DNA of 64,000 bases from NCBI GenBank assembly GCA_016720145.1, contig JADJXV010000028.1, positions 327,655 through 391,654 of the forward strand. The letters run 5' to 3'. Below the pieces are notes generated by a model. That model saw nothing but the letters and a program-made list of their open reading frames with translations. It made no database searches and was not told where the DNA came from. This document shows positions 36,657 through 45,590 of the stretch, in pieces; the first letter of the stretch is position 1, and each line of letters opens with the position of its first letter. The position numbers and the translations under genes are program-made. The stretch is from Ignavibacteria bacterium. GTDB taxonomy: Bacteria; Bacteroidota; Ignavibacteria; Kapaibacteriales; UBA961.

Positions 36657-37529
36657 ATGGAAAAAAGATTATACATATTGTCAGCGCTTTTATTATGCTT
36701 AGTCCTATCAGGTTGTCCAGATACAACTACCCCAACGAATACTGTCAATGGATTTACGGGATCTATTTACTACAGTAATGGAAATTTTGTTTATCGGATG
36801 GAGCTCAGTAAGCAAGTCGTTACACAGCTATTCCGCTTTGTGGAAGATCCTGACATCACCGCAAATGGAGAAATTCTATGTAGAGAATTATCTCCTGCTC
36901 GTCTTATTTACTCCGACATAACTGGGGCTAATAGGAAATTACTGTTAGTTGACGAAAATAATTCTGGCCCAATTCATCAACGCGAGATAACTCACCCTCG
37001 TATCTCATATAATCAAAAATATGTTGTCTATGAATCTAGAAGATATCGTCAGGACCGCGAATCGTACGTTATCGATGCTGTTACTGGTGCTCTTGTAACA
37101 AGAATTGGTGACAATTCAAAAAGCCAGTCTCTGATTTCACCGAGCTGGGCTCCAGATGGGTCTATTATTGTGCAGGGAGGGTTCCCAACCAACAATGGTA
37201 TTTACAAAGTTTCAGCTGACTTTTCGACAACGACTCGCATTGATCCTAATTTAACGAATGTATCTGAGCCGAGTGTCAGCCCAGATGGTTCAACCATTGC
37301 ATTTATTCGCGATAGCCAGCTCTATACAATGGGGATAGATGGTACCAATCCTCTACAGCTTTACACAAGTAACTTACAATTTAGTATCCCGACCTGGTCT
37401 CCGGATAGTAAATATATTGCAGCCGTAAGTAAAGGGATTATCTATATATTTGATGTAAAGAATAAAACAGCTACTCAAATTACAACGAGTCATTTTGTAG
37501 GTGATCTTAGTCAATTATCTTGGCGGTAA
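36657..37529 (+). CDS. TolB-like beta-propeller lipoprotein
   Basis: This is the intact paralogue of the broken gene at 3284-4277. The 290-residue protein has a lipoprotein signal with lipobox VLSGC (Cys20) followed by PDTTTPTN. Six-bladed WD40/TolB-like repeats follow, seen in ISPSWAPDGSIIVQGG, VSEPSVSPDGSTIAFIRDSQLYTMGIDGTNPLQL and PTWSPDSKYIAAVSKG. It is expected to be an envelope-attached protein with a binding rather than an enzymatic role. No ribosome binding site is clear. The gene sits alone between the anomalous region and gcvH and is bracketed by an imperfect 36-base direct repeat (36522 and 37597), so it may have moved as a unit. Confidence 0.8.
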   Translation: MEKRLYILSALLLCLVLSGCPDTTTPTNTVNGFTGSIYYSNGNFVYRMELSKQVVTQLFRFVEDPDITANGEILCRELSPARLIYSDITGANRKLLLVDENNSGPIHQREITHPRISYNQKYVVYESRRYRQDRESYVIDAVTGALVTRIGDNSKSQSLISPSWAPDGSIIVQGGFPTNNGIYKVSADFSTTTRIDPNLTNVSEPSVSPDGSTIAFIRDSQLYTMGIDGTNPLQLYTSNLQFSIPTWSPDSKYIAAVSKGIIYIFDVKNKTATQITTSHFVGDLSQLSWR

Positions 37530-37685
37530 AAGTCTCCAATAGAGTTGTACAATCCCATTTATTCTGAAGTGGAATTCCTATACGACCATTTACTAATTGG
37601 AAAGTGTTAACGTATAAATGTAACAACCGGACAAGAAACAACAACAGCAATTCAATTTTATAAAATCCAAAACAGGAGCAAAATC

Positions 37686-38066
37686 ATGAACTTCCCAGCA
37701 GATTTAAAATATACAACCGACCATGAATGGGTACGCGTTGAAGGAAATATCGGTACAATCGGTGTCACAGACCACGCTCAAGGCGAGCTTGGCGATGTTG
37801 TGTATCTTGATGTGTCAGACTCAATTACAAACATTACCGCCGGTGAATCGTTTGGTTCGATCGAAGCCGTCAAAACCGTTGCTGACCTCTTTGCGCCGAT
37901 TAGCGGTAAAGTGGTCGACGTGAACCGTGGACTCAACGACTCACCCGAACAAGTCAATAATGATGCGTATGGTGAAGGCTGGATCATTAAAGTGGAAATG
38001 TCTGACCCGTCTGAACTCGACTCACTCCTGACCGTCGATGCCTATAAAGAACTCGTCGGACATTAA
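37686..38066 (+). CDS. gcvH: Glycine cleavage system H protein
   Basis: GcvH shuttles the aminomethyl group between the P and T proteins on its lipoyl arm. The 126-residue protein has the standard N-terminus FPADLKYTTDHEWVRVEG, then GVTDHAQGELGDVVYLD. The lipoyl-lysine site is ESFGSIEAVKTVADLFAP with Lys63. The C-terminal ELVGH is also usual. AGGAG lies nine bases before the ATG. No other glycine cleavage gene (gcvP, gcvT) is in the window. The next gene starts 35 bases later on the same strand. Confidence 0.96.
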   Translation: MNFPADLKYTTDHEWVRVEGNIGTIGVTDHAQGELGDVVYLDVSDSITNITAGESFGSIEAVKTVADLFAPISGKVVDVNRGLNDSPEQVNNDAYGEGWIIKVEMSDPSELDSLLTVDAYKELVGH

Positions 38067-38101
38067 ACCTATGTAACACAAAGAATTATTGAGCTCCCAC
38101 C

Positions 38102-39457
38102 ATGAAAATTATTGCTTCAATAATTCTGCTTTTCTCAGCTTACTCGCTTTTTGCGCAACCCTCCGGCGGTAGTCCCACCGGAGGAGAGCCAATACATGTG
38201 CGCCATGCTGATCTCCTCTCCGGCTCCGATACCACCGGCATTCTTATTCGCGAACTCATCGGTAATGTCCATATTGAGCAAGGAAATGTAACGCTTCGTT
38301 GCAATCGCGCGACGCAATACTTGGCCGAGAATCGTGTGGTCATGATTGGCAATGTGAAGGTCATCCAAGGCACGGTCACTCTCTCCGGTCCGAGCGCTAA
38401 TTACGACGGAAATACAAGAATTGCTTCAGGCAATCAAGGTGTCAAAATCGTCGATCGTAAGACTACACTCACTGCCCGCGCTGGTCGCTACTCGACCATT
38501 TCGGCGATTGCTAATTTCTATGGTACTGTTCGCGCCGAAGATGACTCCGTCGCTATCGATGCCGACACCATCGAATACCACCGTTCCACTGAAAACAGCT
38601 TCGCCTCCGGGAATGTACTCATGCAAGCCAAGTATTCTAAAGCGTTTATCGTAGGCGATTCTGCTGAAAATTATCCCTCACGGAATTATTCCCGAGTGAC
38701 CGGACATCCCATTCTCTTTCAAATTGATACCGTCGCAACCTCTCATGATTCATTGAAAATATCAAAGGATTCATCGAATACTTCCAAGCCGGATTCATTC
38801 CTTGCTCAAAAAGATACCTCAGATAAAAAGCCGGATACGATGACTATTTCCTCGGTTGTGATGGAGTCGTATCGCGGCAAAAATGAACGCTATATCGCCA
38901 CCGGACAGGTCGAAGTCGTGCGCGGCGGACTCTCAGCCCGCGCCGATACCGTGCTCTATGGCAATAGCGACGAGAAGATTCTCCTGCGCGGAAAACCGAT
39001 CGTATGGTATGATTCTACTCAGTTAAGTGCTGATTCTATAAATATTTATGTTCCACTGAAAAAACTCAAAAAAATCGAAGCATTCGCTAATGCTTTCTCG
39101 GCTTCTCAGGATGATTCGCTGCATGCTGATAGGGTCAATCAGCTCTCGGGCGCAGCGATTACGATCGCTGTCGAACTCGACACCTTGCGCGAGGTCTTCG
39201 CGCGGGGCGAGGCGAAGAGCTTGTATTTCCTTGTAAAAGAGACCGAACCCGACGGTGCGGCACGGCACAGCGCCGACAGCATCCGCATTACGATGGAAAA
39301 CAGCAAGCCGGAAATTATCCGCTGGCTCGGCGGTGTTAATGGCGAGAATATTCCCGAACGAATGATGGAAGGGAAGAATAAAGACTACTATTTACCATCC
39401 TGGCGCTGGGAGAAAACACGCCCGAAAAAGCAGGTGTTTGTGGGGAGGAAGAGGTAG
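38102..39457 (+). CDS. OstA/LptA-like exported protein
   Basis: This is an exported protein of 451 residues with a signal peptide (MKIIASIILLFSAYSLFAQ). Residues about 30-190 form an OstA-N/LptA-like beta-jellyroll, seen in ADLLSGSDTTGILIRELIGNVHIEQGNVTLRCNRA and NYDGNTRIASGNQGVKIVDRKTTLTARAG. A second such module lies at about 250-400 (ESYRGKNERYIATGQVEVVRGG, LSADSINIYVPLKKLKKIEAFANAF). A serine/aspartate-rich linker (DTSDKKPDTM) connects them. LptA-like proteins bridge lipopolysaccharide across the periplasm. The longer, two-module form is common in Bacteroidota, where the partner set differs from E. coli. It is probably co-transcribed with gcvH by proximity only. Its last 57 bases are partly duplicated after the next gene. 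Confidence 0.8.
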   Translation: MKIIASIILLFSAYSLFAQPSGGSPTGGEPIHVRHADLLSGSDTTGILIRELIGNVHIEQGNVTLRCNRATQYLAENRVVMIGNVKVIQGTVTLSGPSANYDGNTRIASGNQGVKIVDRKTTLTARAGRYSTISAIANFYGTVRAEDDSVAIDADTIEYHRSTENSFASGNVLMQAKYSKAFIVGDSAENYPSRNYSRVTGHPILFQIDTVATSHDSLKISKDSSNTSKPDSFLAQKDTSDKKPDTMTISSVVMESYRGKNERYIATGQVEVVRGGLSARADTVLYGNSDEKILLRGKPIVWYDSTQLSADSINIYVPLKKLKKIEAFANAFSASQDDSLHADRVNQLSGAAITIAVELDTLREVFARGEAKSLYFLVKETEPDGAARHSADSIRITMENSKPEIIRWLGGVNGENIPERMMEGKNKDYYLPSWRWEKTRPKKQVFVGRKR

Positions 39458-39459
39458 GT
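39403..39459 (+). repeat. Direct repeat, left copy (end of the OstA-like gene)
   Basis: GCGCTGGGAGAAAACACGCC... to GAGGTAGGT; partner at 40749-40803 with about 80% identity. The pair encloses the TPR gene. Confidence 0.8.
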
Positions 39460-39529
39460 GTAACGCTTATTTTCGCTTTGTAATTTTCAACATTTCATTA
39501 CCTGAAATTTCTTATAGTGAGGCAATTCA

Positions 39530-40726
39530 ATGTTCAAACTATATAGAGTATATGTTGTTCTATCCCTTTTACTACTAATAAGTAAGACGCTGATTGCTAT
39601 GCCTATACCAAACGAAATTCCTGATTCACTTCGAATCAAACTCGACAAAGGAGTTATCGATAATTTGCTAATATCCGAAGACGAATTGGACTCTTTGTTG
39701 CATAGCTATCCGGAATCGGATTATTTGTTGGCACGGAAAATTAATCTGCTTCTGGAAGATCGGGCGAATATTCCTGATGTCGAGAAGTTGATTAAATCTA
39801 TTCATAATCCAGGGACTTTCATTTTATCCGAAGTAGGTTGTTATTATGCAACCTATTTATTCAACTTTCAAACGGCAATAAAAAAACTAGATGAGAGTAT
39901 TTCAATAGATAAACGCAGAATCAATTGGTTGTGCAGAATGAATTATGCTGAAATTATAGCAAATGGACGATATTTTGGGGTTGATAATGGCCTTGAGTTA
40001 TCAGATAAATATTTTAATGAAGCGCTTGAAATCAGCCCCGACAATCCTAGAGTTCTCCTTGCATGGGCACGTATTTCTGTGTTACATAATACAGAAGACT
40101 ATATGTTTTTAGATAGAGCATCAAACTTATTAAGTCTAATCCCAGTAGACTATGACCCTTCAAGAAGGTATTCTGTGGAGGGGGCTTTATGGATTACAAA
40201 AAATAGTCCAACTAAAGCGAAGTTCTACTTACAAAAAGCGATTGAAATGGATTCAAATTTTCTTGAACCTGTAACATTCTTGGCCGATCTTGAAAATCAA
40301 CTTGGTAATTATCAAATAGTTGAACGACTTCTTAAACCAGTGATTATAAAAAATCCTAATATACATTCAATTTTAAACAGTTATATAGAGGCACTGTTAA
40401 ATTTAAAAAAGTTTAAAGATGCAGTTAAATACTGTGAACATCTTTTAAATATAGATACTAATCAAATTCCCAGTAGCTTGAATTTAATAAAAATTGCAGA
40501 AGCATATATAGGATTGGCGGAATATAAGAAGGCAGAGGAATCGCTAAATAAGGCGCAAAAATTAAGTCCTTCCGTCGAAGCGGAAGTACTACTGATGGTA
40601 GTACATTGGTTGAAGCACAAAGATATAAAAAATGAAATAATCAATTTTTTCCAGCAGCACCCTGGAGATTTTAGTATGAGGCATGTTCGAAGTGTGTTTG
40701 ATAAGTATGGGGTGAAAATTAAGTAA
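39530..40726 (+). CDS. Exported TPR-repeat protein
   Basis: This is a 398-residue protein with a signal peptide (YRVYVVLSLLLLISKTLIA) and tandem TPR-like helices through most of its length, for instance RYFNEALEISPDNPRVLLAWARISV-like blocks (about 155-180), AKFYLQKAIEMDSNFLEPVTFLADLENQLGNYQIVERLLKPVI, and YKKAEESLNKAQKLSPSVEAEVLL. No catalytic domain is seen; such proteins usually hold complexes together in the periplasm. Its composition is more AT-rich than the OstA-like gene before it. The gene is enclosed by a 55-57 base direct repeat made from the end of that upstream gene, so it was probably inserted there by recombination. Confidence 0.75.
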   Translation: MFKLYRVYVVLSLLLLISKTLIAMPIPNEIPDSLRIKLDKGVIDNLLISEDELDSLLHSYPESDYLLARKINLLLEDRANIPDVEKLIKSIHNPGTFILSEVGCYYATYLFNFQTAIKKLDESISIDKRRINWLCRMNYAEIIANGRYFGVDNGLELSDKYFNEALEISPDNPRVLLAWARISVLHNTEDYMFLDRASNLLSLIPVDYDPSRRYSVEGALWITKNSPTKAKFYLQKAIEMDSNFLEPVTFLADLENQLGNYQIVERLLKPVIIKNPNIHSILNSYIEALLNLKKFKDAVKYCEHLLNIDTNQIPSSLNLIKIAEAYIGLAEYKKAEESLNKAQKLSPSVEAEVLLMVVHWLKHKDIKNEIINFFQQHPGDFSMRHVRSVFDKYGVKIK

Positions 40727-41057
40727 GATCTGATTGGAAATTGGCTTTGCGCTGGGAGAAAATACGCCCGAAAAAAGTGTATTATTCGTAGGAAGAGGTA
40801 GGTAAAACTCCTCCAGCTTGAGAGTGGCAGGCGTGTGTGTGTGGCTTTTGTGAAGTATTGAAAATTGGGGTCACTGACAAATTTTGTGGGCGTAGAATTT
40901 ACGATGCATTAAAGCAACTCTAACGGCACAACAGGTGATTTTTTAACGCAAAGGCGCAGAGGTGCAGAGAATTCTTTGCGTTCTCTGCGTCTTTGCGTTA
41001 AAAAATACCACAGCCGGACATTGAGCGAAGTCTAAATGACAGCTGGTAGTTATGAAG
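40727..41057. repeat. Intergenic region with duplicated gene end and a CGCAAAG hairpin
   Basis: At 40749-40803 lies the second copy of the OstA-like gene's last 57 bases. At 40938-41006 a long inverted repeat (TTTTTTAACGCAAAGGCGCAGAG... pairs with CTCTGCGTCTTTGCGTTAAAAAA) forms a strong hairpin. A partial copy of one arm is at 41958-42005. No gene is supported. Confidence 0.8.
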
Positions 41058-41831
41058 CTACTCCACCTCCCGTATCCTCACCCCACCCACTTCATCAATC
41101 GTCACAAAGGTGGCAGGTTTATCCGTCCAGCAGCCACTGTTGATGTAGGTGATACCGGAGGCGGATTGTTGGGCAGGACGGTGGGTATGACCGCAAAAAA
41201 TAAAGTCGGCGCCCTTTTTCTTGGCGAGCTTGAAGGCACTTTTCGCAGTTTTGTTGGAAACTCCAATGAACTTTTTACTAGTACGCTTCACCCAGCGGCT
41301 GAATCGCTGATTCTTGGTATCGAGTTTTTGAATAATGAGATAGCACGCATTCGCTATGTGGGTAATTCTCACATTCTTGGTCACAAAACGGTCGAATTGA
41401 TGTCCGTGCGTGGCGTAGTATTTCTTACCCTGAAATTCCCACAAATACTCCTCCACTACTTCCACACCAAGGAAATGCGAGAGCACCTCGGCGGCGCTAT
41501 CGTGATTACCAATAATCCAAATCACCTCACACCCCCGCTTGGGATGCGAAAGCTTGCGGATATGCGAGAGTATCTTCCAGTCATTCTTGCCTAAGCGCTT
41601 GAAATTCAAGTCGTCAAAGATATCTCCGTTGAGAATTAACCGCCGGAAGGAATGCGACATCAGCGTGCGGAGTAATGCCTTGGAACGTGCCACTTCCGAA
41701 CCCAAATGCACATCCGAAATGATGAGTGTGTCCACGGCGGTGATTGCCGAATTGATGGGTTCAAATTCGGTAATGTCATCGTCATAACCTGCTTGTATAT
41801 CATCTAATTCAAGTATATCTACGGAGTGCAT
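41058..41831 (-). CDS. LpxH-like metallophosphoesterase
   Basis: This is a 257-residue calcineurin-type phosphoesterase similar to UDP-2,3-diacylglucosamine diphosphatases. The metal-site motifs are all there: ISDVHLGS, LNGDIFDD, GNHD, ATHGHQFD and FCGHTHRPA. The order and length fit the LpxH-like group common in this branch, which cleaves the lipid A precursor, though other phosphoester substrates are possible. The N-terminus has an extra 20-30 acidic residues (LELDDIQAGYDDDITEFEP) that may be outside the catalytic fold. It is read leftward and separated from the NeuB-like gene by a repeat of 180 bases, so it may or may not belong to the sugar cluster. Confidence 0.82.
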   Translation of the reverse strand: MHSVDILELDDIQAGYDDDITEFEPINSAITAVDTLIISDVHLGSEVARSKALLRTLMSHSFRRLILNGDIFDDLNFKRLGKNDWKILSHIRKLSHPKRGCEVIWIIGNHDSAAEVLSHFLGVEVVEEYLWEFQGKKYYATHGHQFDRFVTKNVRITHIANACYLIIQKLDTKNQRFSRWVKRTSKKFIGVSNKTAKSAFKLAKKKGADFIFCGHTHRPAQQSASGITYINSGCWTDKPATFVTIDEVGGVRIREVE

Positions 41832-42017
41832 ATACTGCTGTATTTATTTATAATTTCTTCGTTGTTTATCTCACTGATAATGTATGAGAATCAAGGAGTT
41901 TCACGAGTAATGGAAACAAACCAACCGACAGTCGGGCATTGAGCCGACCGCAATTGGTGATTTTTTAACGCAAAGGCGCAGAGGTGCAGAGATGTCTTTG
42001 CGTTCACGTACATGGAA

Positions 42018-42890
42018 TTACACCACGCGTCGTAATTTCGCCCGTGAAGACAACTCACTGTCATACAATCGTTTAACTCCATCGCCTATAGCTTTTTCAA
42101 CGTCTCGGATATTCGATACGAGCCGCATGAGTCCGCCAATTTCTACCGATGCCGCTTGGTCGGTGCCCCACATTGCCCGGTCGAGCGTGATATGGCGTTC
42201 GACGAATGTAGCACCGAGCGCTACCGCTGCCCAAGTGGTAGCGAGTCCGGTTTCATGACCTGAATAGCCAATCGGAACGTCAAATTTCTCACCGAGCGTG
42301 TGGATCATTTTCAGGTTAAGTTCATCTACTTTACAAGGATACGCGCTTGTTGCATGCGCTATGAGCAGATTCTCAGTCCCAATTTCCTCAACAGCAGCGT
42401 CAATTTCATCCATGGTTGACATACCGGTCGAAATAATGAGTGGTTTGCCGGTAGAAATCATCGCATTGAGGAGTTTGTGATCGGTGAGCGAAGCGGATGC
42501 TGCTTTGTAACAAGGAGTATCAAATTGCTGAATAAATTCCACTGCCTGCTCGTCCCAACAGGACGCAAACCATTGCATTCCCTTTTGCTTACAGTAGCGG
42601 TCTATTTCATCATATTCGCTATAATCGAATTCTACTTTGTAGCGGTAATCGATATACGTCATGCGTCCCCACGGCGTATCACGCTCGATATTCCATTGGT
42701 CTTTCGGTACGCACAGTTCAGGTGTGCGTTTTTGGAATTTCACGGCATGGCAACCGGCGATATAGGCGCCGTCGATCATTTTTTTAGCAACTTCGACTGA
42801 ACCGTTGTGGTTGATGCCAATCTCGGCGATCACATAAATCGGTTGATTTTTACCGACGGTTACATTGCCTATCTGTACTGTTTTTGACAT
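42018..42890 (-). CDS. NeuB-family keto-sugar acid synthase (N-acetylneuraminate synthase-like)
   Basis: The enzyme class condenses phosphoenolpyruvate with a six-carbon (or other) sugar to give a 3-deoxy keto acid such as a nonulosonate. The start is set at the ATG at 42890 (AAAGGA eight bases before it); a longer frame up to 42959 has no coding character. Visible motifs are YVIAEIGINHNGSVEVAKKMID, AVKFQKRTPEL, WFASCWDEQAVEF, PLIISTGMSTMDEID, and GYSGHETGLATTWAAVALGATFVERHITLD. The usual C-terminal SAF (antifreeze-like) domain is missing: the protein ends at about 290 residues. Some NeuB relatives also lack it. It is the last gene of the sugar cluster read leftward. Confidence 0.85.
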   Translation of the reverse strand: MSKTVQIGNVTVGKNQPIYVIAEIGINHNGSVEVAKKMIDGAYIAGCHAVKFQKRTPELCVPKDQWNIERDTPWGRMTYIDYRYKVEFDYSEYDEIDRYCKQKGMQWFASCWDEQAVEFIQQFDTPCYKAASASLTDHKLLNAMISTGKPLIISTGMSTMDEIDAAVEEIGTENLLIAHATSAYPCKVDELNLKMIHTLGEKFDVPIGYSGHETGLATTWAAVALGATFVERHITLDRAMWGTDQAASVEIGGLMRLVSNIRDVEKAIGDGVKRLYDSELSSRAKLRRVV

Positions 42891-43203
42891 GTGTAGTTCC
42901 TTTGTTTGTATAGAATTATCGATGTTTATATGCTTGTTAAATATAGATGTTTTTCGCATAAAATTCAGAACGAGCAGTTCGGCTTCATTAGCCCTGTAAG
43001 GGCGACCTGTTTGTAGCTTTTAGCACCTATAAGAATCATCGTAGCACCATCGGTGCGACCTGTTTATTGCGCATCCAAGAACAAACAGGTCGCACCTACG
43101 GAGCTAAAACAGAATTTTAAATGTCATCGCCTACAAACAGGTCGCTCCTATGGAGCTAATCAATCATATAATGTTTTGATGCGAGAACCCAGATAATTAT
43201 ATC
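42891..43203. repeat. Intergenic region with GTCGCACC repeats in both orientations
   Basis: From 42985 to 43165 four copies of a short module occur: GGGCGACCTGTTTGTAGC, GGTGCGACCTGTTTATTG, then inverted ACAAACAGGTCGCACC and ACAAACAGGTCGCTCC. The pairs can fold into hairpins. Nothing coding is seen. The promoter for the NeuB-like gene may lie near 42900-42960. Confidence 0.75.
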
Positions 43204-44010
43204 TCACCACGCAGTCCATCCACCATCCACGACGAGATTCGCTCCCGTCATATACTGTGAGGCGTCACTCGCCAGAAATACAAGAGCACCCTGATAATCA
43301 GAGGGACCAGCCATTCTTCCGAGTGGTGTTTTGCGGGCGTAATTATCTTTAAAATAATCTGGTTGACCATTCTCTACTCCGCCCGGCGATAATGAATTTA
43401 CCCGTACTGCCGACTTCCCCCAGTACGTGGCAAGAAAACGGGTAAATGACAGAACCGCACCTTTGGATGTCGGATAAACCGCTGATTTATAAAATGCTTG
43501 CGTGCCATCCGGTAATTGATAAATGGATTGGTCCGGCGCGACGATGCCGTAGGTCGATGCGATATTGATAATACTTCCCTTGCCTTGTCGCGCCATTTCA
43601 GCGCCGAGAATCTGCGAACAGAGGAACATTCCCGTGACATTTACCTCCATCACTCTCCGCCACAATTCAAGTGGATAGTCTTCGAATTTCGAACTCTCTT
43701 CGCCGCCAAGCGGATTCTCCACCATATCATTCATCGCAGCATTATTGACGAGGATATCGATTCGGTGAAATTTTTCTAATATGTTGTTTCGTAAGTTAAT
43801 TACAGAAATTTTTGAGGTTACGTCCAATCCTACGCCGAGCGTATTCTCGCCCAATGTTGCGGCGAATTCACGGGAGCGTTCCTCGTTCAAATCAGCTACC
43901 ACGACCTGCGCGCCGGCGCTGTGGAGCGCTTTGCAATGTTCGATGCCGATCAAACCCAATGCGCCGGTGACGATTGCTGTTTTGCCGGAGAGACTGAAGA
44001 GTTCGTTCAT
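43204..44010 (-). CDS. SDR-family oxidoreductase of the sugar cluster
   Basis: This is a classical short-chain dehydrogenase of 268 residues. It has the nucleotide-binding TGALGLIG at 15-22, an acidic residue at the end of strand two (VVADLNEERS, favouring NAD), NNAAMNDMV, the catalytic Ser in NIASTYGIV, and the YPTSK pair of Tyr and Lys. The closing NLVVDGGWTAW is typical. It probably oxidises or reduces a sugar intermediate. The end of the broken aminotransferase gene lies five bases upstream, so the two are co-transcribed. The family gives no substrate. Confidence 0.9.
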   Translation of the reverse strand: MNELFSLSGKTAIVTGALGLIGIEHCKALHSAGAQVVVADLNEERSREFAATLGENTLGVGLDVTSKISVINLRNNILEKFHRIDILVNNAAMNDMVENPLGGEESSKFEDYPLELWRRVMEVNVTGMFLCSQILGAEMARQGKGSIINIASTYGIVAPDQSIYQLPDGTQAFYKSAVYPTSKGAVLSFTRFLATYWGKSAVRVNSLSPGGVENGQPDYFKDNYARKTPLGRMAGPSDYQGALVFLASDASQYMTGANLVVDGGWTAW

Positions 44011-44015
44011 ACCGT

Positions 44016-45340
44016 TTACTTAGGTTTCGTGTTGAAATTACTCGTCTTGCGGAAGACCGGCTTGAGCGTTTCGCCGTGGAGATGATCGAGCAGCGTTCCG
44101 AGGTCGATGTGCTTTTTGAGTTGCGGGAGAATTTTACGATACGCGGCAAGAGTATTCTTAATATCTTTATCTGTATGGGAATAGCACATATTATGAAAAC
44201 CCGTCCAGAGTATTCCGTAGCGCAGAAGTTCCTGCTGCATATAGGTCTTCATCTCCAGCGCTGTCACCAATCCGGTTGCATCAAATTGCACCATCGACCG
44301 GCAACCGAGCCCTATGCAGCGGGTGAAAGTAATACCGAAATCTTCACAAATTTCATTATACCCATGCAGTAATTTATCGCCCTGCGATGCGAGAATGCAG
44401 GAACATTCTTCTCCCGAAGCACGTGAATCGTTGCAAGCGCCGCTGCGAGTGAAAGCGCTTCACCGCCGAAGGTCGTATAGAAAAATACGTCATGTTCGAG
44501 AAGCTTCATCACATCTTTTCTACCTGTAAGTATCGAGAGAGGCATGCCATTGGCGACGGCTTTGGAAAAACACGCAAGATCTGCTTTTACACCAAAATAC
44601 TCCTGCGCTCCACCGAGGGAAAGGCGAAATCCCGTCCACATTTCATCGAAAATCAGGAGAATACCACGTTCGGTGCAGATATCACGGAGCTTGTGCAGGA
44701 AATTATCCCGAGGTATTTCGAAGACCATCGGTTCGAGAATAATCGCCGCCGTATCATTATCTATTGCATCCAGAACCGAGCTAATGTCTTTATATTGAAA
44801 GGTATAGGTCAATGCTTGTGTCTCGGCCGGAATTCCGCGATTACGGTCAGTAGTTCCGATATACCAGTCATGCCAGCCATGATAACCGCAGCAGAGAATC
44901 GTGTTTTTACCGGTAAATGCGCGTGCGAGCCGTACTGCTGCCGACGTCACATCGCAACCTGTTTTGCTGAAGCGAATGCTTTCTGCATTGGGAATAATTT
45001 GGTGAAGTGCTTCTGCTACTTCGACTTCCAGCGGGTGAACGAGCGAAAACGTAATACCGTCCTGAAGCTGTGCCTTAATCGCCGCATCGACAGCGGGGTA
45101 ACAGTATCCGAGGGAAATCGGTCCGACGCCCATCGTGTAGTCGATGTATTCATTGCCGTCAATATCCCACACATGCGAACCTTTCCCGCGTTCCAAAAAT
45201 GACGGTGCCACACCGCGCGAATATTGACTCATTCCCTTGGCGAGCGTTTGCGTGCCGGAGGGGATGAGAAATTCTGCACGCTCAAGTAAGCGCTTGGATT
45301 TTTTGATTTTAGGGTAATCGTTGTCTTTTTGTTTTGACAT
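44016..45340 (-). pseudogene. Class III aminotransferase (glutamate-1-semialdehyde-aminomutase-like), frameshifted
   Basis: This is a PLP enzyme of the HemL-like class. The start ATG at 45340 has GAAGGA before it. The first part shows ERAEFLIPSGTQTLAKGMSQ, DYTMGVGPISLGY, FSKTGCDVTSAAVRLARA, GYHGWHDW and FDEMWTGFR, with the PLP lysine in CFSKAVANG. At about 44395 the frame breaks: after KNVPAF the other frame continues LASQGDKLLHGYNEICEDFG and then CRSMVQFDATGLVTAL to a normal stop at 44016, so one base is missing. The join would give about 440 residues, the right length. In this cluster it probably transfers an amino group to a keto-sugar rather than serving heme synthesis. With the rest of the cluster intact, a sequencing error is plausible. 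Confidence 0.82.
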
Positions 45341-45590
45341 TAAATTTTCCTTCGGAATTAGTGTTACCGCATCTACATTAGTAACAGAACTACCACTGTA
45401 AGACAAGTAGTACGCATTTTTTACCGCAAAGCTCGCAAAGGTTGCGCAAAGTTCGCTAAGCGTATAATTTTTCAAATTCTTATTTCAATAAACACAGAAC
45501 GGGTGGCATGAAACATCAACTCTTCTCTGCGAACTTTGCGCAACCTTTGCGTTCTTTGCGTTAAAACTGAAATTCTACGTCGAAAAGTAA
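45341..45590. repeat. Imperfect 145-base inverted repeat of GCAAAG type
   Basis: TTTTTACCGCAAAGCTCGCAAAGG... from 45418 pairs with CCTTTGCGTTCTTTGCGTTAAA ending near 45564. The element is related in style to the hairpin at 40938-41006 and splits the sugar cluster between the aminotransferase and transketolase genes. Confidence 0.7.

Noticed and set aside
44492..45202. 236-codon open frame antisense to the aminotransferase
   Set aside because: It is a shadow of a recognised gene on the other strand with no family resemblance of its own.
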